A stretch of DNA of 64,000 nucleotides from a virus (IMGVR_UViG_3300047558_000049:1-64000), one strand, 5' to 3'. Positions 41,153-49,572 are shown, numbered from the stretch's first letter. Translations and numbers: made by a program. The notes: generated from the sequence alone by a model not told the origin.

Positions 41153-42702
41153 GTACCTCCTACAGTTTCTTTATAGAGTTCCATCAAATTAAATTGGGCC
41201 TCTTCTTTATTGTCTAAAGCCTTGTACAACTTCGTCTCTACAGGCGAGCCTTGCAGCTTCACCACCAGACACTTGTTGACTTGGCCAGCGCGGTGGACAC
41301 GGGCGTTAGCCTGTGCGTAGGTCTCATATGACGTGATGGGTGACCACCACACCACAGTGTTGGCTGCGTGCAACGTTACGCCGTGCGATGCAGCTTGCGG
41401 CTGGATGACAAGCACCCTCGGGTCAGGCTGCTCTTGGAATTTCTTGAACACATCGGTGCGTCGCCCTGCTGGAACCCCGCCGTGGATTACGTCCGCCGTA
41501 TAGCCCGCCTTGAGCAGCTCGTCGTAGATGATCTCGATCGAATGGCGGAACGGCACGAACACCAACACCTTGTGGCTGGACTCGTCGATCACTTCCTTGA
41601 GCACCGACATGCGGTTGCTGGCATCGAAGGACACCACCTCGTCGTTGTCGGTGTAGACCGCACCACAAGAAATTTGCAGCAGCTTGTTGAGCTTGGCCGC
41701 CGCGTTGACTGCGGTGATCTCTTCGCCTGCGGCGTTGACTGCCATGACCTTGCGCAGCTTCTCGTAATACTTGACCTGCTGTGGCGTGAGCGGTACCTCA
41801 CGTTCTGTGTACAACATGTCTGGTAGATCAAGGCATTCTTCTTTGGTGAATCGGATGGCCGGTTGCAGCAGCGTGCTGACCGTCTGCTGCGCGTCCACCT
41901 TGGGCACCCACTTGAACTGCGTGATCTTGTGCATCACCTGATCGCGGTACATCGTGAAGCTACGGGGCGTAGAGCTGGGGCTGACCAGCTTGGCCAAGCC
42001 ATAGGCATCCAAGGGTGACTGCGAGGCAGGCGTACCCGTCAGCATCCACAGCCACATGTCAGGCTTGAGCAAACGGTTCAGTGTCTTCCAGCGCGTTGTA
42101 GTAGCGGTCTTATAAGCATTGGCCTCGTCGATAACAATCATGTCGAAACCTGCGTTGGCAATCACATCTTCCACCACAGCCACGCCGTCGAAGTTGATGA
42201 TGACGAACTCAGCGTCCGAGTTGATGACCTGTGTGCGCTTCTCTTTGCTGCCGTATGCGATGCCTACCTTGCGGTGCATTGCCGCCTTGAAGATGTCGTT
42301 CTGCCATGCAGCTTGCATGATTGACAGTGGGCAGATGACCAGCACACGCTTGATTTGCTTGGCCTTCATCAAGTAGTCGCAGGCCCACGTGATCGACATT
42401 GTTTTGCCTGTGCCGGGGTCGTTGAAACAGAACGCTCTACGGTGCAGCGTTAGGAACGCGGCAGTCTGCTTCTGGTGTGTGAACGGGTCGTAGATGCCCG
42501 GCCACTTGTACTTGGCCATGATGGGTGACGGCACGTTCTTGATCTTGAGGTTCTTCAAGACCTGCGCTTCTTCCAAACCCCAGTGAACCATCACCGTACT
42601 GACAGGCCCCTCTTCGATCAGGGCGCTCTTGGGGATGACGTTCAGCACCTTGTGAGGGTTACGTAGGCGTAGCTTGAGCGCCTTGCCTTCAATGATTTCC
42701 AT
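41149..42702 (-). CDS. SNF2-like superfamily 2 helicase
   Basis: A 517-residue helicase. Walker A is NDPGTGKTMS (about 94-103), motif Ia LVICPLSIMQ (about 121-130) and motif II VIDEANAYKT (about 190-199; DEAN, not the usual DEAD/DEAH). C-terminal motifs include VFVPFRHS, VIQPQAASHGVTL and ARVHRAGQ, the SNF2 signature. Phage proteins of this kind take part in replication restart or recombination. It follows the HNH gene cluster and overlaps its upstream small gene by 14 bases. Confidence 0.88.
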   Translation of the reverse strand: MEIIEGKALKLRLRNPHKVLNVIPKSALIEEGPVSTVMVHWGLEEAQVLKNLKIKNVPSPIMAKYKWPGIYDPFTHQKQTAAFLTLHRRAFCFNDPGTGKTMSITWACDYLMKAKQIKRVLVICPLSIMQAAWQNDIFKAAMHRKVGIAYGSKEKRTQVINSDAEFVIINFDGVAVVEDVIANAGFDMIVIDEANAYKTATTTRWKTLNRLLKPDMWLWMLTGTPASQSPLDAYGLAKLVSPSSTPRSFTMYRDQVMHKITQFKWVPKVDAQQTVSTLLQPAIRFTKEECLDLPDMLYTEREVPLTPQQVKYYEKLRKVMAVNAAGEEITAVNAAAKLNKLLQISCGAVYTDNDEVVSFDASNRMSVLKEVIDESSHKVLVFVPFRHSIEIIYDELLKAGYTADVIHGGVPAGRRTDVFKKFQEQPDPRVLVIQPQAASHGVTLHAANTVVWWSPITSYETYAQANARVHRAGQVNKCLVVKLQGSPVETKLYKALDNKEEAQFNLMELYKETVGGT

Positions 42703-42850
42703 CTATAGCCTCTTTTTTCTTTAACGTGTTGAACAGCGCGTAGGCATCTAGCAACCGTATGACAAGAATGGCCCTACCTTCGGAGTCGTCATAGATGGTT
42801 TCATACAGCGCGTGCTGTCGTATGTGCTGCTCAAATTCTTCTAGGGTCAT
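42689..42850 (-). CDS. Small helical protein
   Basis: A 53-residue protein from ATG 42850, chosen because GGAG lies five bases upstream. It reads MTLEEFEQHIRQHALYETI and ends with an acidic-basic helix LLDAYALFNTLKKKEAIDG. Its end overlaps the helicase start by 14 bases. Function unknown. Confidence 0.5.
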   Translation of the reverse strand: MTLEEFEQHIRQHALYETIYDDSEGRAILVIRLLDAYALFNTLKKKEAIDGNH

Positions 42851-43052
42851 AGGGTCTCCAATAGCGAAATAGACCGAAAGCACAATGTGCAGTCAGTCAG
42901 GGATATGGCGGCACCTTGCGGGTGCCAATCGGCTGAATCACCATCCGTTCTGAAAGGGGAGGTAGACGGCTTCAGCAGGTGCGGTTAATAGGGTCCAAAC
43001 TTACAAAGTCCCCCGCCGCCCCACTCACACCTTTGGGCAGCGTATTGCAAGA
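42851..43052. other. Gene-free gap with a hairpin
   Basis: About 200 bases with no convincing gene or promoter. It contains a perfect 6-bp hairpin GGCACC-TTGCG-GGTGCC (42910-42926) and Gly/Pro-coding-like GC-rich sequence without a good frame. It is unusually large for this compact arm, so it may hold a regulatory or RNA element. Confidence 0.4.
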
Positions 43053-43331
43053 TCACTTCTTCTTTGGCTTGTTCACCTTCACCGTGTGATCGCTGTTGCG
43101 ACTGAACGAACGGTTTGCAGATGGTGTCTTCAAACGCAGGTTAGCTTTGCCAGCACTGCCCCCTTTGGACAGCGGCACTTTATGGTCAATGTCTTTGCCC
43201 TTGCGGTCAATGCCTTCGCGGTCATACAGATCACGGGCAGCTTCACGTTTGCGGCGGGCGGGTGCCTCACCACGTGCGAGTTGTTGCTGGTATTCTTTTT
43301 TGTAGGGGCGGGGCTTGTTGACGTAGGGCAT
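43053..43331 (-). CDS. HNH endonuclease
   Basis: A 92-residue protein with a compact HNH core: GKDIDHKVPLSKGGSAGKAN (about 45-64) gives the His, and NRSFSRN near 73-79 supplies further metal-site residues. The first 40 residues are basic (RPYKKEYQQQLARGEAPARR). Small HNH proteins of phages act as nicking or double-strand nucleases in packaging or recombination; its position among replication genes suggests the latter. It lacks a separate DNA-binding domain. Confidence 0.82.
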   Translation of the reverse strand: MPYVNKPRPYKKEYQQQLARGEAPARRKREAARDLYDREGIDRKGKDIDHKVPLSKGGSAGKANLRLKTPSANRSFSRNSDHTVKVNKPKKK

Positions 43332-43334
43332 TTG

Positions 43335-44009
43335 TTACTTTCTTCCACAGTGAGCGCACTCGCTCACCCAGCAGTAATTTTTACACAAACCGTTGGGTTT
43401 TGCATTCCAAACTCCACTGCTATATGCACCTTCCAGCATGGTGATGGTTGGCATCCAGTTGCCCCAGTAACGGTGCTGTTGCTGGGCTTCGTAGACAGCG
43501 GGCACAAACTTACCTTCGGTCAGGAACAGCAGGCCGCCTTTGACCTTTGTGATGTTTGGCCAACGCTTAAACACGGCCAAGGCCATGAGTTCGAGCTGGC
43601 TCACGTCAGCGTAGCGGCTCTTGCCCATCTTGTAGTCGATGACACGGGCTTCGTTCTTCTCGTGGTCGATGATGAGCAGGTCGGCCACGCCACGGAACCA
43701 GCAGTCAGCCGCAAAGAAGTCACATGGTTCCAACGCTTCGGTCAATGCGAACTTGATCTCGCAGTGCTTTTCGCCGGGGATGCGCTTCAATGCGTCCAAG
43801 GGTTCCTGCATGAAGTCGAACTTCGGGGGGATGGGTGTGCCGTCCTTGATGTAGAACTCGGCGGCACTGTGTGCCTCCTTGCCGTACATCGCCGCTTCGC
43901 CTTCGGGCTCTTTCACATCCTTGAGTACACGCGTGTGGTAATACTTCTTGGGGCAAGTGGTAAAAGTTTTCAGGCTAGAAAACGACCATGCTGGAATCTT
44001 AGCAGTCAC
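43335..44009 (-). CDS. RecB/Cas4-like PD-(D/E)XK nuclease
   Basis: A 224-residue nuclease of the PD-(D/E)XK class. Metal-site residues are visible at KEAHSAAEF (H47), FRGVADLLIID (D110) and VIDYKMGKS (D125, K127). Cysteines at 19 (TTCPKKYY) and at 209, 213, 218 and 221 (CKNYCWVSECAHC) have the arrangement of the 4Fe-4S cluster of AddB/Cas4 proteins. It probably processes DNA ends during replication or recombination. It overlaps the polymerase gene by 11 bases. Confidence 0.85.
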   Translation of the reverse strand: MTAKIPAWSFSSLKTFTTCPKKYYHTRVLKDVKEPEGEAAMYGKEAHSAAEFYIKDGTPIPPKFDFMQEPLDALKRIPGEKHCEIKFALTEALEPCDFFAADCWFRGVADLLIIDHEKNEARVIDYKMGKSRYADVSQLELMALAVFKRWPNITKVKGGLLFLTEGKFVPAVYEAQQQHRYWGNWMPTITMLEGAYSSGVWNAKPNGLCKNYCWVSECAHCGRK

Positions 44010-45888
44010 CGTACGACACTCCCATACCGCTTTCGCAGTTCACTGGTAAACCTTCTGCCCATGATGGCGTCCAACGCATACACGTCTCAACGTAATCACG
44101 AGCCTCGTCAGACTCTTCATGCCGCGCAACAATGCCGATAGCATCGTGAACCGTGAGGACCACTTTGTATCGCTTGGCAATCTTTAACATCTGTTCACCG
44201 ATGATACACCGCGCTATTGCTTGTGTGAAGTTTTCTACGACCTTTCCACCATAAATCTTGTTCGCGCCTTTTCGTGTTGTGTACTGAAACTGACGCTTAC
44301 CTTCGGCGTCTACAACTTCTTGCAAGCCGTTGTAGAAAATGTGCAGGCCGTTCGGAAGCAAGATGCCGTGTTCGTCCACGGTCAGCAAGCCATCGCGGCC
44401 GAGGGTCATCGTCTGCCCACGTACCATGCACCGTAGGGCTTCTTGCGACTCGCGCCAGAGCTGGGGGATTCGAGGATACGTCTCACGGTACGTTGCGATA
44501 ATCCGCGCAGCTTCCGCTGTGTCAATCTCAGTGCCAAAAGTTTTGAGTTGAGCTTGGAACTTGGGCCCTCCCATACCGTAGCCAGCACCAAGAATGGTTG
44601 TCTTACCCACAAATCTCTCCGGCGCATCAACAGCAGCAACCGGTTTGCCGTAGATTGCCGATGCCATGATCTTGTAAACGTCATCGCCATTTGCAAACGC
44701 TCCTACTAAGTCGTCTTGATTGGCCTCCCACGCAAGCGTGCGGGCCTCGATTTGAGATGAGTCAGCGTCGATGAAGACGTAACCCTCTGGGGCCACGATG
44801 GCCTTCTTGAGCTTGCCTGCGTTCGCGCCACGGCTCGGCAGGTTCTGCAAGTTGATTGAGTCAGTACCACCCCAACGGCCAGTGTGCGCCGCGTAGTATT
44901 TCAACGGGATGGGGAACGGCCCGCGCTTTGAGATGTCGATGAACCGCTGGGTGCGGGTCTCTTCCAGCGTGGATTTAGTGCCCAGACGAGCTGCGCACAA
45001 TGCCTGCACCCGTGTGTCGGGATGCTCCAGCAAAGCCTTGAAGCCTTCGTCCGTCTTGGCAAACGCCCACGTCTCTTTGCCTGTGGTCATGCTGATCTTG
45101 AGCGGGGGGTTCACGCCCAAACCTTTCAACATCTCAGCAAACTGTGGGTTGCTCATCAACGTCTTGCGCACCGTGGCCTTGGTTTCCTCGTCACCCAAAA
45201 TGTGCTTGACCGCCAACTCTTTGTGCCCGATGGACTGCAAAGCGTTGACTAGGTGGTTGGTCTTCTGCGCGGCGGTGTCAGCCAAGTGCATCTCAAGGCT
45301 CTTGGTATCGAGCTTCAACACGGGGTGGATGAACATGCTCAGGGTCAGGTCAATCAGCTTGAGTTCCATCTTAGGGAACCCAGCAGCCATCATCTTGTTG
45401 AAGATGAGGTACGTCAGCTCAACGTCCTTGCGGCAATACTGACCGTAGTTGTGCAGCTCCATCTGTGTGAAGTTGCGGAGGTGTTTGCCCTTGGCGTCGT
45501 TCACCTCGGTGCCCTTTTCCCCCACACCGTAGCGCAACGACATGTTGGCCAGAGATACGCTGGCATCCACACCGTGCAGAGCGCGGCCCATCGACATGGT
45601 ATCTAGCCAGCCTTTGGGTTTGATGCCGTACAGCCACGACAGAATCGCGCCATCGAACATGGCGTTGTGAGCCAGCACAAGTGAGTCAGACCAAGGCAGC
45701 ATGGCCAAGGCAGCTTCGATCTCAGGCCCCGTACCTGTCACCCAGCGCGTGATGCCGTCGTCGATCTTGTAGGCAAAGCCAATGGTCTCGAAGTTCGGGC
45801 TACGCACGTACTCCTCAGTGCTGATCTTGCTCAGGCTGTACTCTTGGTCATAGTACGTCTCGAAGTCGATTGTGATGAGGTGTGTCAT
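43999..45888 (-). CDS. Family A DNA polymerase with 3'-5' exonuclease
   Basis: A 629-residue replicative polymerase. Exonuclease motifs: ITIDFETYY (D8, E10), LAHNAMFDGAI (D79) and YCRKDVELTY (D155). Polymerase motif A is FIDADSSQIEAR (about 372-383), motif B RFVGKTTILGAGYG (about 425-438), motif C LTVHDAIG (about 578-585). In motif B the residue matching E. coli Phe762 is Leu (433), not Phe or Tyr. Length and order match T7-type polymerases without the thioredoxin loop being obvious. It overlaps both neighbours. Confidence 0.95.
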   Translation of the reverse strand: MTHLITIDFETYYDQEYSLSKISTEEYVRSPNFETIGFAYKIDDGITRWVTGTGPEIEAALAMLPWSDSLVLAHNAMFDGAILSWLYGIKPKGWLDTMSMGRALHGVDASVSLANMSLRYGVGEKGTEVNDAKGKHLRNFTQMELHNYGQYCRKDVELTYLIFNKMMAAGFPKMELKLIDLTLSMFIHPVLKLDTKSLEMHLADTAAQKTNHLVNALQSIGHKELAVKHILGDEETKATVRKTLMSNPQFAEMLKGLGVNPPLKISMTTGKETWAFAKTDEGFKALLEHPDTRVQALCAARLGTKSTLEETRTQRFIDISKRGPFPIPLKYYAAHTGRWGGTDSINLQNLPSRGANAGKLKKAIVAPEGYVFIDADSSQIEARTLAWEANQDDLVGAFANGDDVYKIMASAIYGKPVAAVDAPERFVGKTTILGAGYGMGGPKFQAQLKTFGTEIDTAEAARIIATYRETYPRIPQLWRESQEALRCMVRGQTMTLGRDGLLTVDEHGILLPNGLHIFYNGLQEVVDAEGKRQFQYTTRKGANKIYGGKVVENFTQAIARCIIGEQMLKIAKRYKVVLTVHDAIGIVARHEESDEARDYVETCMRWTPSWAEGLPVNCESGMGVSYGDC

Positions 45889-46478
45889 AGAGCGTCCCTG
45901 CGCTTGATGTATTCCTGCACGGTCATGCCCATCTTCTTGGCCATCACGTGGTCGGTATGCGTGACGAGAATCTTATTCAGCTTCTCACGCTGGTCCTTGG
46001 CCACGTACTTGTACGCTGTGTTGGTATCTGCCATCTGTACCGGCTGGCCTTCGGTCTTGGCGTACACCGTATCGAACGCGCTGTTCAATGTTGCCAAGGT
46101 CTGCTGCTGCATCGCCGATGTGGTCAGCACAGTGCTTGGGCTAGTGCCGCGCAAGATACCTTGTGAGGCTTGCTTACCTAATCCAGCTTGGAATGTTTGC
46201 TCGGGGCTTGGGCCGAGGTCGTTACCAGACACGATGTTCTTCAACATGTCTTTGTGCAGACGTGCCAAGTACGCCTTGCGGTACGCCTCAAGTAGTGTGA
46301 CGCGTTCATGTTCAGTCAATGCCCAAAGCGTGCGGTGATAGCGGTTTTCAGTCTCGTCAATGGCGTAGGCTTCCAACCCACGTACTAACGTATCCCAACG
46401 CCCGTTCATTTGAAACTCGTCAGGGTTGGTTTCAAGACGTGCCAGCACGAGTTTTGTGAAGTCACTAAGTTCAGACAT
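45885..46478 (-). CDS. Protein of unknown function beside polymerase
   Basis: A 197-residue, mostly helical protein. It begins SELSDFTKLVLARLETNPDE and has TLWALTEHERVTLLEAYRKA, a Gly/Ser linker and a basic tail (NKILVTHTDHVMAKKMGMTV, KRRDAL). It overlaps the polymerase by four bases and the VRR-NUC gene by eight. Its strict linkage to the polymerase suggests a replisome accessory such as a loader or single-strand annealing helper; nothing in the sequence proves it. Confidence 0.5.
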   Translation of the reverse strand: MSELSDFTKLVLARLETNPDEFQMNGRWDTLVRGLEAYAIDETENRYHRTLWALTEHERVTLLEAYRKAYLARLHKDMLKNIVSGNDLGPSPEQTFQAGLGKQASQGILRGTSPSTVLTTSAMQQQTLATLNSAFDTVYAKTEGQPVQMADTNTAYKYVAKDQREKLNKILVTHTDHVMAKKMGMTVQEYIKRRDAL

Positions 46479-46776
46479 ATAACCCCTCCAATTTGTTAAG
46501 TAAGTTTTGCAGTTCGTCTTGGTTGTTTTCGTTCACCACCATAGCGGTACCACCGTTCTGCACGATCTTGGCTATCTCGCGGTCTTGCAAGACAGTTGTG
46601 GTTCCTTTGCCAGCCTTACATTCAATGGCCAAGAAGTGTCCATGTATGCAGCAGATGATGTCAGGAATTCCTTGACGACCATAGCCATTGGCTGGGGGGA
46701 AGAAGTAGTAGACGTTGTGCCTGTCGAGCATCTTTGCAACATCGCGTTTAACTTTCGCTTCGGGTGTCAGTGCCAT
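46471..46776 (-). CDS. VRR-NUC nuclease
   Basis: A 101-residue nuclease from ATG 46776 (GGAG eight bases upstream); an earlier ATG gives an unsupported extension. Typical motifs: GIPDIICCIHGHFLAIECKA (G..D then E.K), with helix VKRDVAKMLDRHNVYYF before. VRR-NUC enzymes cut branched DNA such as flaps and Holliday junctions. The gene overlaps the exonuclease gene by 29 bases. Confidence 0.88.
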   Translation of the reverse strand: MALTPEAKVKRDVAKMLDRHNVYYFFPPANGYGRQGIPDIICCIHGHFLAIECKAGKGTTTVLQDREIAKIVQNGGTAMVVNENNQDELQNLLNKLEGLYV

Positions 46777-47293
46777 TTGATTTCTCCAATGCTTGCAGGA
46801 TTGCGATTGCGTGTACGGCTTGTGTCTTCGCGTCATCTAACGCATTGTGGTGCGTACCCCCACGGACGAACGGGATGTCAGGGCGCAGGGTCTTCAACGT
46901 GCGGTAGCAGCGATCGTTCCAAAACTTCCAAGGCTGTTCTCCATGTGTCTTGCGGTACGCGTTAGACAGGATGACGTTATCGAATGAAGCACCATTGCCC
47001 CACACCACGGCGTCGTGTGGTAGCCAGCGCTCAAACCCCGAGAGCACAACCGGCAGGGATACGCCGCTCTTCTTGAACGCAGCACGGGCTTCATCTGACT
47101 GCTGCATCCACCACATCACGGTGCTGACGTCCATCTGTAATCCAAAATCCACGCAGCTCTGTGCGTCGATGTTCTCGTAGAACTCTCGCCCCAACTCACC
47201 CGTCGCGTGGTCAAACTCAACCGCGCCAAGGGCGATGATGACAGAGTTGCTACCGTTACCCAATGTTTCTAAATCGACCATTACGTTATTCAT
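46748..47293 (-). CDS. DEDD 3'-5' exonuclease
   Basis: A 181-residue exonuclease from ATG 47293 (MNNVMVDLETLGNGSNSVII), which supplies the first two acids D7 and E9. Later elements include MWWMQQSDEARAAF, AVVWGNGASFDNVIL and HHNALDDAKTQAVH, a DEDDh-type third motif. It resembles the Rv2179c-like family that trims DNA or RNA ends. It may proofread or process recombination ends together with nearby nucleases. Confidence 0.85.
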   Translation of the reverse strand: MNNVMVDLETLGNGSNSVIIALGAVEFDHATGELGREFYENIDAQSCVDFGLQMDVSTVMWWMQQSDEARAAFKKSGVSLPVVLSGFERWLPHDAVVWGNGASFDNVILSNAYRKTHGEQPWKFWNDRCYRTLKTLRPDIPFVRGGTHHNALDDAKTQAVHAIAILQALEKSNGTDTRSES

Positions 47294-47679
47294 TTTTGTT
47301 TTCCTAGTGAGAGCAAGAACAACATGCAGCATGTGGCATGTGCAAGGTGAGACAAGCCTGTCTCTTTATCAGTGGCTTCGCCTTCGTTGTACTTGATGAT
47401 GTGGCGGAACGCGGCGGCGAGGTAGCGTGTCTCTGCATGTTCAACATGCTTCCAGTTGTCACGTGCGTATTTCTTTGCGCCGAACTCTAGCACCTTGACC
47501 ACTTCGTCCATGCCGTCCCACGGCACGAGTGTGTAGTCGAGCTTGCCGCCGTCAAACTTCATGCCTTTCTCGGCAGCTTCTGCCATCAGGCTCATCTTAT
47601 CAGCCAAGGCTTTCATCGCCTCTTCTTCCTCTGGTGTGAACTCAGGGAACATTTCAATTTGTGCGTTGGTAGGTATCAT
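47290..47679 (-). CDS. dATP/dGTP diphosphohydrolase-like protein
   Basis: A 129-residue protein of the dGTP diphosphohydrolase/MazG-related type (formerly DUF5664): KFDGGKLDYTLVPWDGMDEV (about 41-60), EFGAKKYARDNW (about 65-76), and RHIIKYNEGEATDKETGL plus HLAHATCCMLFLL at the end. Enzymes of this family hydrolyse purine dNTPs and in some phages support synthesis of modified bases. No PurZ or adenylosuccinate synthetase-like gene is seen here, so a Z-genome is not supported. It overlaps both neighbours by four bases. Confidence 0.78.
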   Translation of the reverse strand: MIPTNAQIEMFPEFTPEEEEAMKALADKMSLMAEAAEKGMKFDGGKLDYTLVPWDGMDEVVKVLEFGAKKYARDNWKHVEHAETRYLAAAFRHIIKYNEGEATDKETGLSHLAHATCCMLFLLSLGKQK

Positions 47680-47855
47680 CTTTGTAGTCCTTCAGTTGGT
47701 TGGATGGTTATGGTTACTTTCAATATGCCGAGATCAGGGAGAGCGAAGTTCTGCGCATCTGTCTTCTTGTCGAACATGATGTACAGGCCGTAGCTGTTCC
47801 TGACTAAGCGCCCTTTGCGGGTCACCGCCCACATAGCTTTGCGAATCTTCTTCAT
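47676..47855 (-). CDS. Small basic protein in gap
   Basis: A 59-residue protein from ATG 47855 to TGA 47676. It begins MKKIRKAMWAVTRKGRLVRN and continues SYGLYIMFDKKTDAQNFALP, ending in a short beta strand. It starts in the ATGA overlap with the 159-residue gene and its stop overlaps the diphosphohydrolase start, so it fits the operon perfectly. No family recognised. Confidence 0.6.
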   Translation of the reverse strand: MKKIRKAMWAVTRKGRLVRNSYGLYIMFDKKTDAQNFALPDLGILKVTITIQPTEGLQR

Positions 47856-48331
47856 GCTGGTTGCCTTTCAACAATAGGTCGCATCAAGCGGTTCTGAAAT
47901 TCAAGGTTGATGATGTCCATCGCCTTCTCCATGTCGCGCACGGTAGACAGGTTGAGCTGTTCATCATGCAACTCCATGACAAGGTTGAGCGCCTTCAACT
48001 CACTGGCTTTAAGGATGAACCTGCCGGACTCAACCCCGCGTCTAGCCACCGCGTAGAGCGCGTCTTGTGCCTCACGTATTTCCACCGCCCAATCCTTACC
48101 GAACTCAGGGCGCAGTCGTGTGTAGGCTTCCGTCATGTTCATCATGCCAATCAGCACGTCGATCTCGTTGCGCGTCGCGTCACCTCTACGTAGGGTGTCC
48201 ATCGCAGAGTGGTTCTTGATACGTAGGTCGGTCGTCAGCGTCACGCTGTTCATCGGCTTCAGGCCAGACAGCACCCAGTTAACTAAGTCGGGGCGCACAC
48301 CCTTGGATTTGTATTTGCTTTTCTTTCTCAT
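47852..48331 (-). CDS. Helical protein of unknown function
   Basis: A 159-residue protein with a basic start (RKKSKYKSKGVRPDLVN), helices SAMDTLRRGDATRNEIDVLI and EFGKDWAVEIREAQDALYAV, and a basic end FQNRLMRPIVERQ. It is coupled to neighbours on both sides by ATGA. It may be a nucleic-acid associated protein; no motif is decisive. Confidence 0.5.
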   Translation of the reverse strand: MRKKSKYKSKGVRPDLVNWVLSGLKPMNSVTLTTDLRIKNHSAMDTLRRGDATRNEIDVLIGMMNMTEAYTRLRPEFGKDWAVEIREAQDALYAVARRGVESGRFILKASELKALNLVMELHDEQLNLSTVRDMEKAMDIINLEFQNRLMRPIVERQPA

Positions 48332-48492
48332 CGTGTCTTCCGCACGAGTGCGGCCCTATCAAGTTTGCGAATGATGTCTTCGAGCTGGCGCACCTTAGAT
48401 TCCAGCTCTTCAACGCGCTTCTCAAGTTGGGCGCGTATCTGTTCTGGGCTTCGGTGTGGCACGCTTAGGCCGATGGGTTTTCTTTCTTGCAT
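48328..48492 (-). CDS. Small coiled-coil protein
   Basis: A 54-residue protein between ATG 48492 and TGA 48328: MQERKPIGLSVPHRSPEQIR, then a coiled coil AQLEKRVEELESKVRQLEDI. It overlaps the zinc-finger gene upstream by 28 bases and couples to the next gene by ATGA. The heptads suggest a short dimer. Function unknown. Confidence 0.55.
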   Translation of the reverse strand: MQERKPIGLSVPHRSPEQIRAQLEKRVEELESKVRQLEDIIRKLDRAALVRKTR

Positions 48493-48656
48493 ACGTGGTC
48501 CGATGGGTATTTAGACGACAACATAAACTTCACGCCGCACTGTGGGCACGTCACCTCTACGGCTGACCAATCAACTGTGTCGTAGCCCTTGCTGTAGTTC
48601 TTGTGGTTGGTCGGGCGTTGGTCATCACCCTTACCTGCTTCGCTGTAGTGCGTCAT
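48465..48656 (-). CDS. Small zinc-finger protein
   Basis: A 63-residue protein starting SEAGKGDDQRPTNHKNYS, a motif common in phages, with TCPQCGVKF (C37, C40) and HVC (H54, C56) that together can hold zinc. It may bind nucleic acid. It overlaps both neighbours by a few bases. Confidence 0.62.
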   Translation of the reverse strand: MTHYSEAGKGDDQRPTNHKNYSKGYDTVDWSAVEVTCPQCGVKFMLSSKYPSDHVCKKENPSA

Positions 48657-48985
48657 TTCTTCACCCCCTTGGGCATACCCGCCTTGTTGAAAATATGGAA
48701 CTCGGTCGGTGCCAAGTTGGGTCGGTGCAGGTGTGCTGCACGGATGGGGTGCTTGGCATTTGTGACGACGGTGAACGCTGCCTTGTTTACTGCTTCACGC
48801 GCAGCCTTGGCTTTACCACCTTGAATAACACCGTTGGCTTTCTGTGTGGCTTCGAGGCGGATGCTGCTCAAGAACTCTGGCATGTACGTCTTCACGTAGT
48901 CAGGGTGGAAAGCATTGATGATGGGTGGTTGTTCAGGTTTCAAAACGAAGCATCCTTTGATGGGGTCATATGTTGTTAGGCTCAT
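48653..48985 (-). CDS. Protein of unknown function
   Basis: A 110-residue protein from ATG 48985 (ATGA overlap). It has MSLTTYDPIKGCFVLKPEQP, HPDYVKTYMPEFLSSIR, a Lys/Ala helix (GGKAKAAREAVNKAAF), and an amphipathic end. No family recognised; the mixture of polar helix and strand suggests a small globular protein. Confidence 0.48.
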   Translation of the reverse strand: MSLTTYDPIKGCFVLKPEQPPIINAFHPDYVKTYMPEFLSSIRLEATQKANGVIQGGKAKAAREAVNKAAFTVVTNAKHPIRAAHLHRPNLAPTEFHIFNKAGMPKGVKK

Positions 48986-49242
48986 TCGACACCACACACT
49001 TTCTTCATGTAGGCCACGTAGATTTGGTCGGGCGTGTCGTAGTTGGTAGGGTCATCAGCGATGTAGTAAATGACTGACGGCTTACCAAAATCACGGTTCT
49101 TTTTCACGGGGGTGACGATGACTTTGTTGACGCCCGTTTCTTTATTGAAACGATGCAGGTAGTGTTCTTTGTCGCCAGAGATGTGCATCACCAAATCCAT
49201 ACGTTGGGTGCAGAACTCTTCAAAGGTCAGCTCGGGTCTCAT
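48982..49242 (-). CDS. Protein of unknown function
   Basis: An 86-residue protein: ELTFEEFCTQRMDLVMHISG, then strands VNKVIVTPVKKNRDFGKPSV and YYIADDPTNYDTPDQIYVAY. The ribosome site is GGAGAGCCCCCT. It starts 42 bases after the next gene's stop upstream, one of few gaps here. Function unknown. Confidence 0.48.
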   Translation of the reverse strand: MRPELTFEEFCTQRMDLVMHISGDKEHYLHRFNKETGVNKVIVTPVKKNRDFGKPSVIYYIADDPTNYDTPDQIYVAYMKKVCGVE

Positions 49243-49284
49243 AGGGGGCTCTCCGGTAATTGTTGTCGTTGTTGGGTAGCGTAA

Positions 49285-49572
49285 TCACGCTCCTGCTTTT
49301 TGGTCCACGGTATCGGTGGGTGGGGTGGAAATGGCCACGTCATGTCGTTCCTCACAAAATTCTATAGATGCGTTGGCGATCATGACGCGTGACTCTTGCA
49401 GATTGCACTTCTCACATGAACGCCGCTGAATGACGTTGACGCCTGTGTTCTCGGGGTCATCCCACTTGGTCCACTTGTGGCGGCATTTGTCACGGTGTTC
49501 AACCAAGTGAATCACCAGCATGACCAGCATTACAGAGGCAGGGATAGTCACCATCAAAAATAAGTCTGTCAT
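49285..49572 (-). CDS. Membrane protein with zinc-ribbon-like domain
   Basis: A 95-residue protein with an N-terminal membrane helix (LFLMVTIPASVMLVMLVIHL) followed by a Cys/His cluster (CRH near 30-32 and SCEKC near 52-56) and a polar tail. It could be a membrane-tethered regulator or host-takeover factor. It starts the first of a run of membrane proteins. Confidence 0.58.
   Translation of the reverse strand: MTDLFLMVTIPASVMLVMLVIHLVEHRDKCRHKWTKWDDPENTGVNVIQRRSCEKCNLQESRVMIANASIEFCEERHDVAISTPPTDTVDQKAGA

Noticed and set aside
43086-44141. Long + strand open frame of about 350 codons opposite HNH and nuclease genes
   Set aside because: It is antisense to two proteins with clear catalytic motifs, has no ribosome site and its composition is that of a reverse-frame shadow.
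47290-47679. Evidence of a 2-aminoadenine (Z) genome
   Set aside because: Only a dGTP diphosphohydrolase-like protein is present; no PurZ was recognised and the polymerase is of the ordinary family A type.
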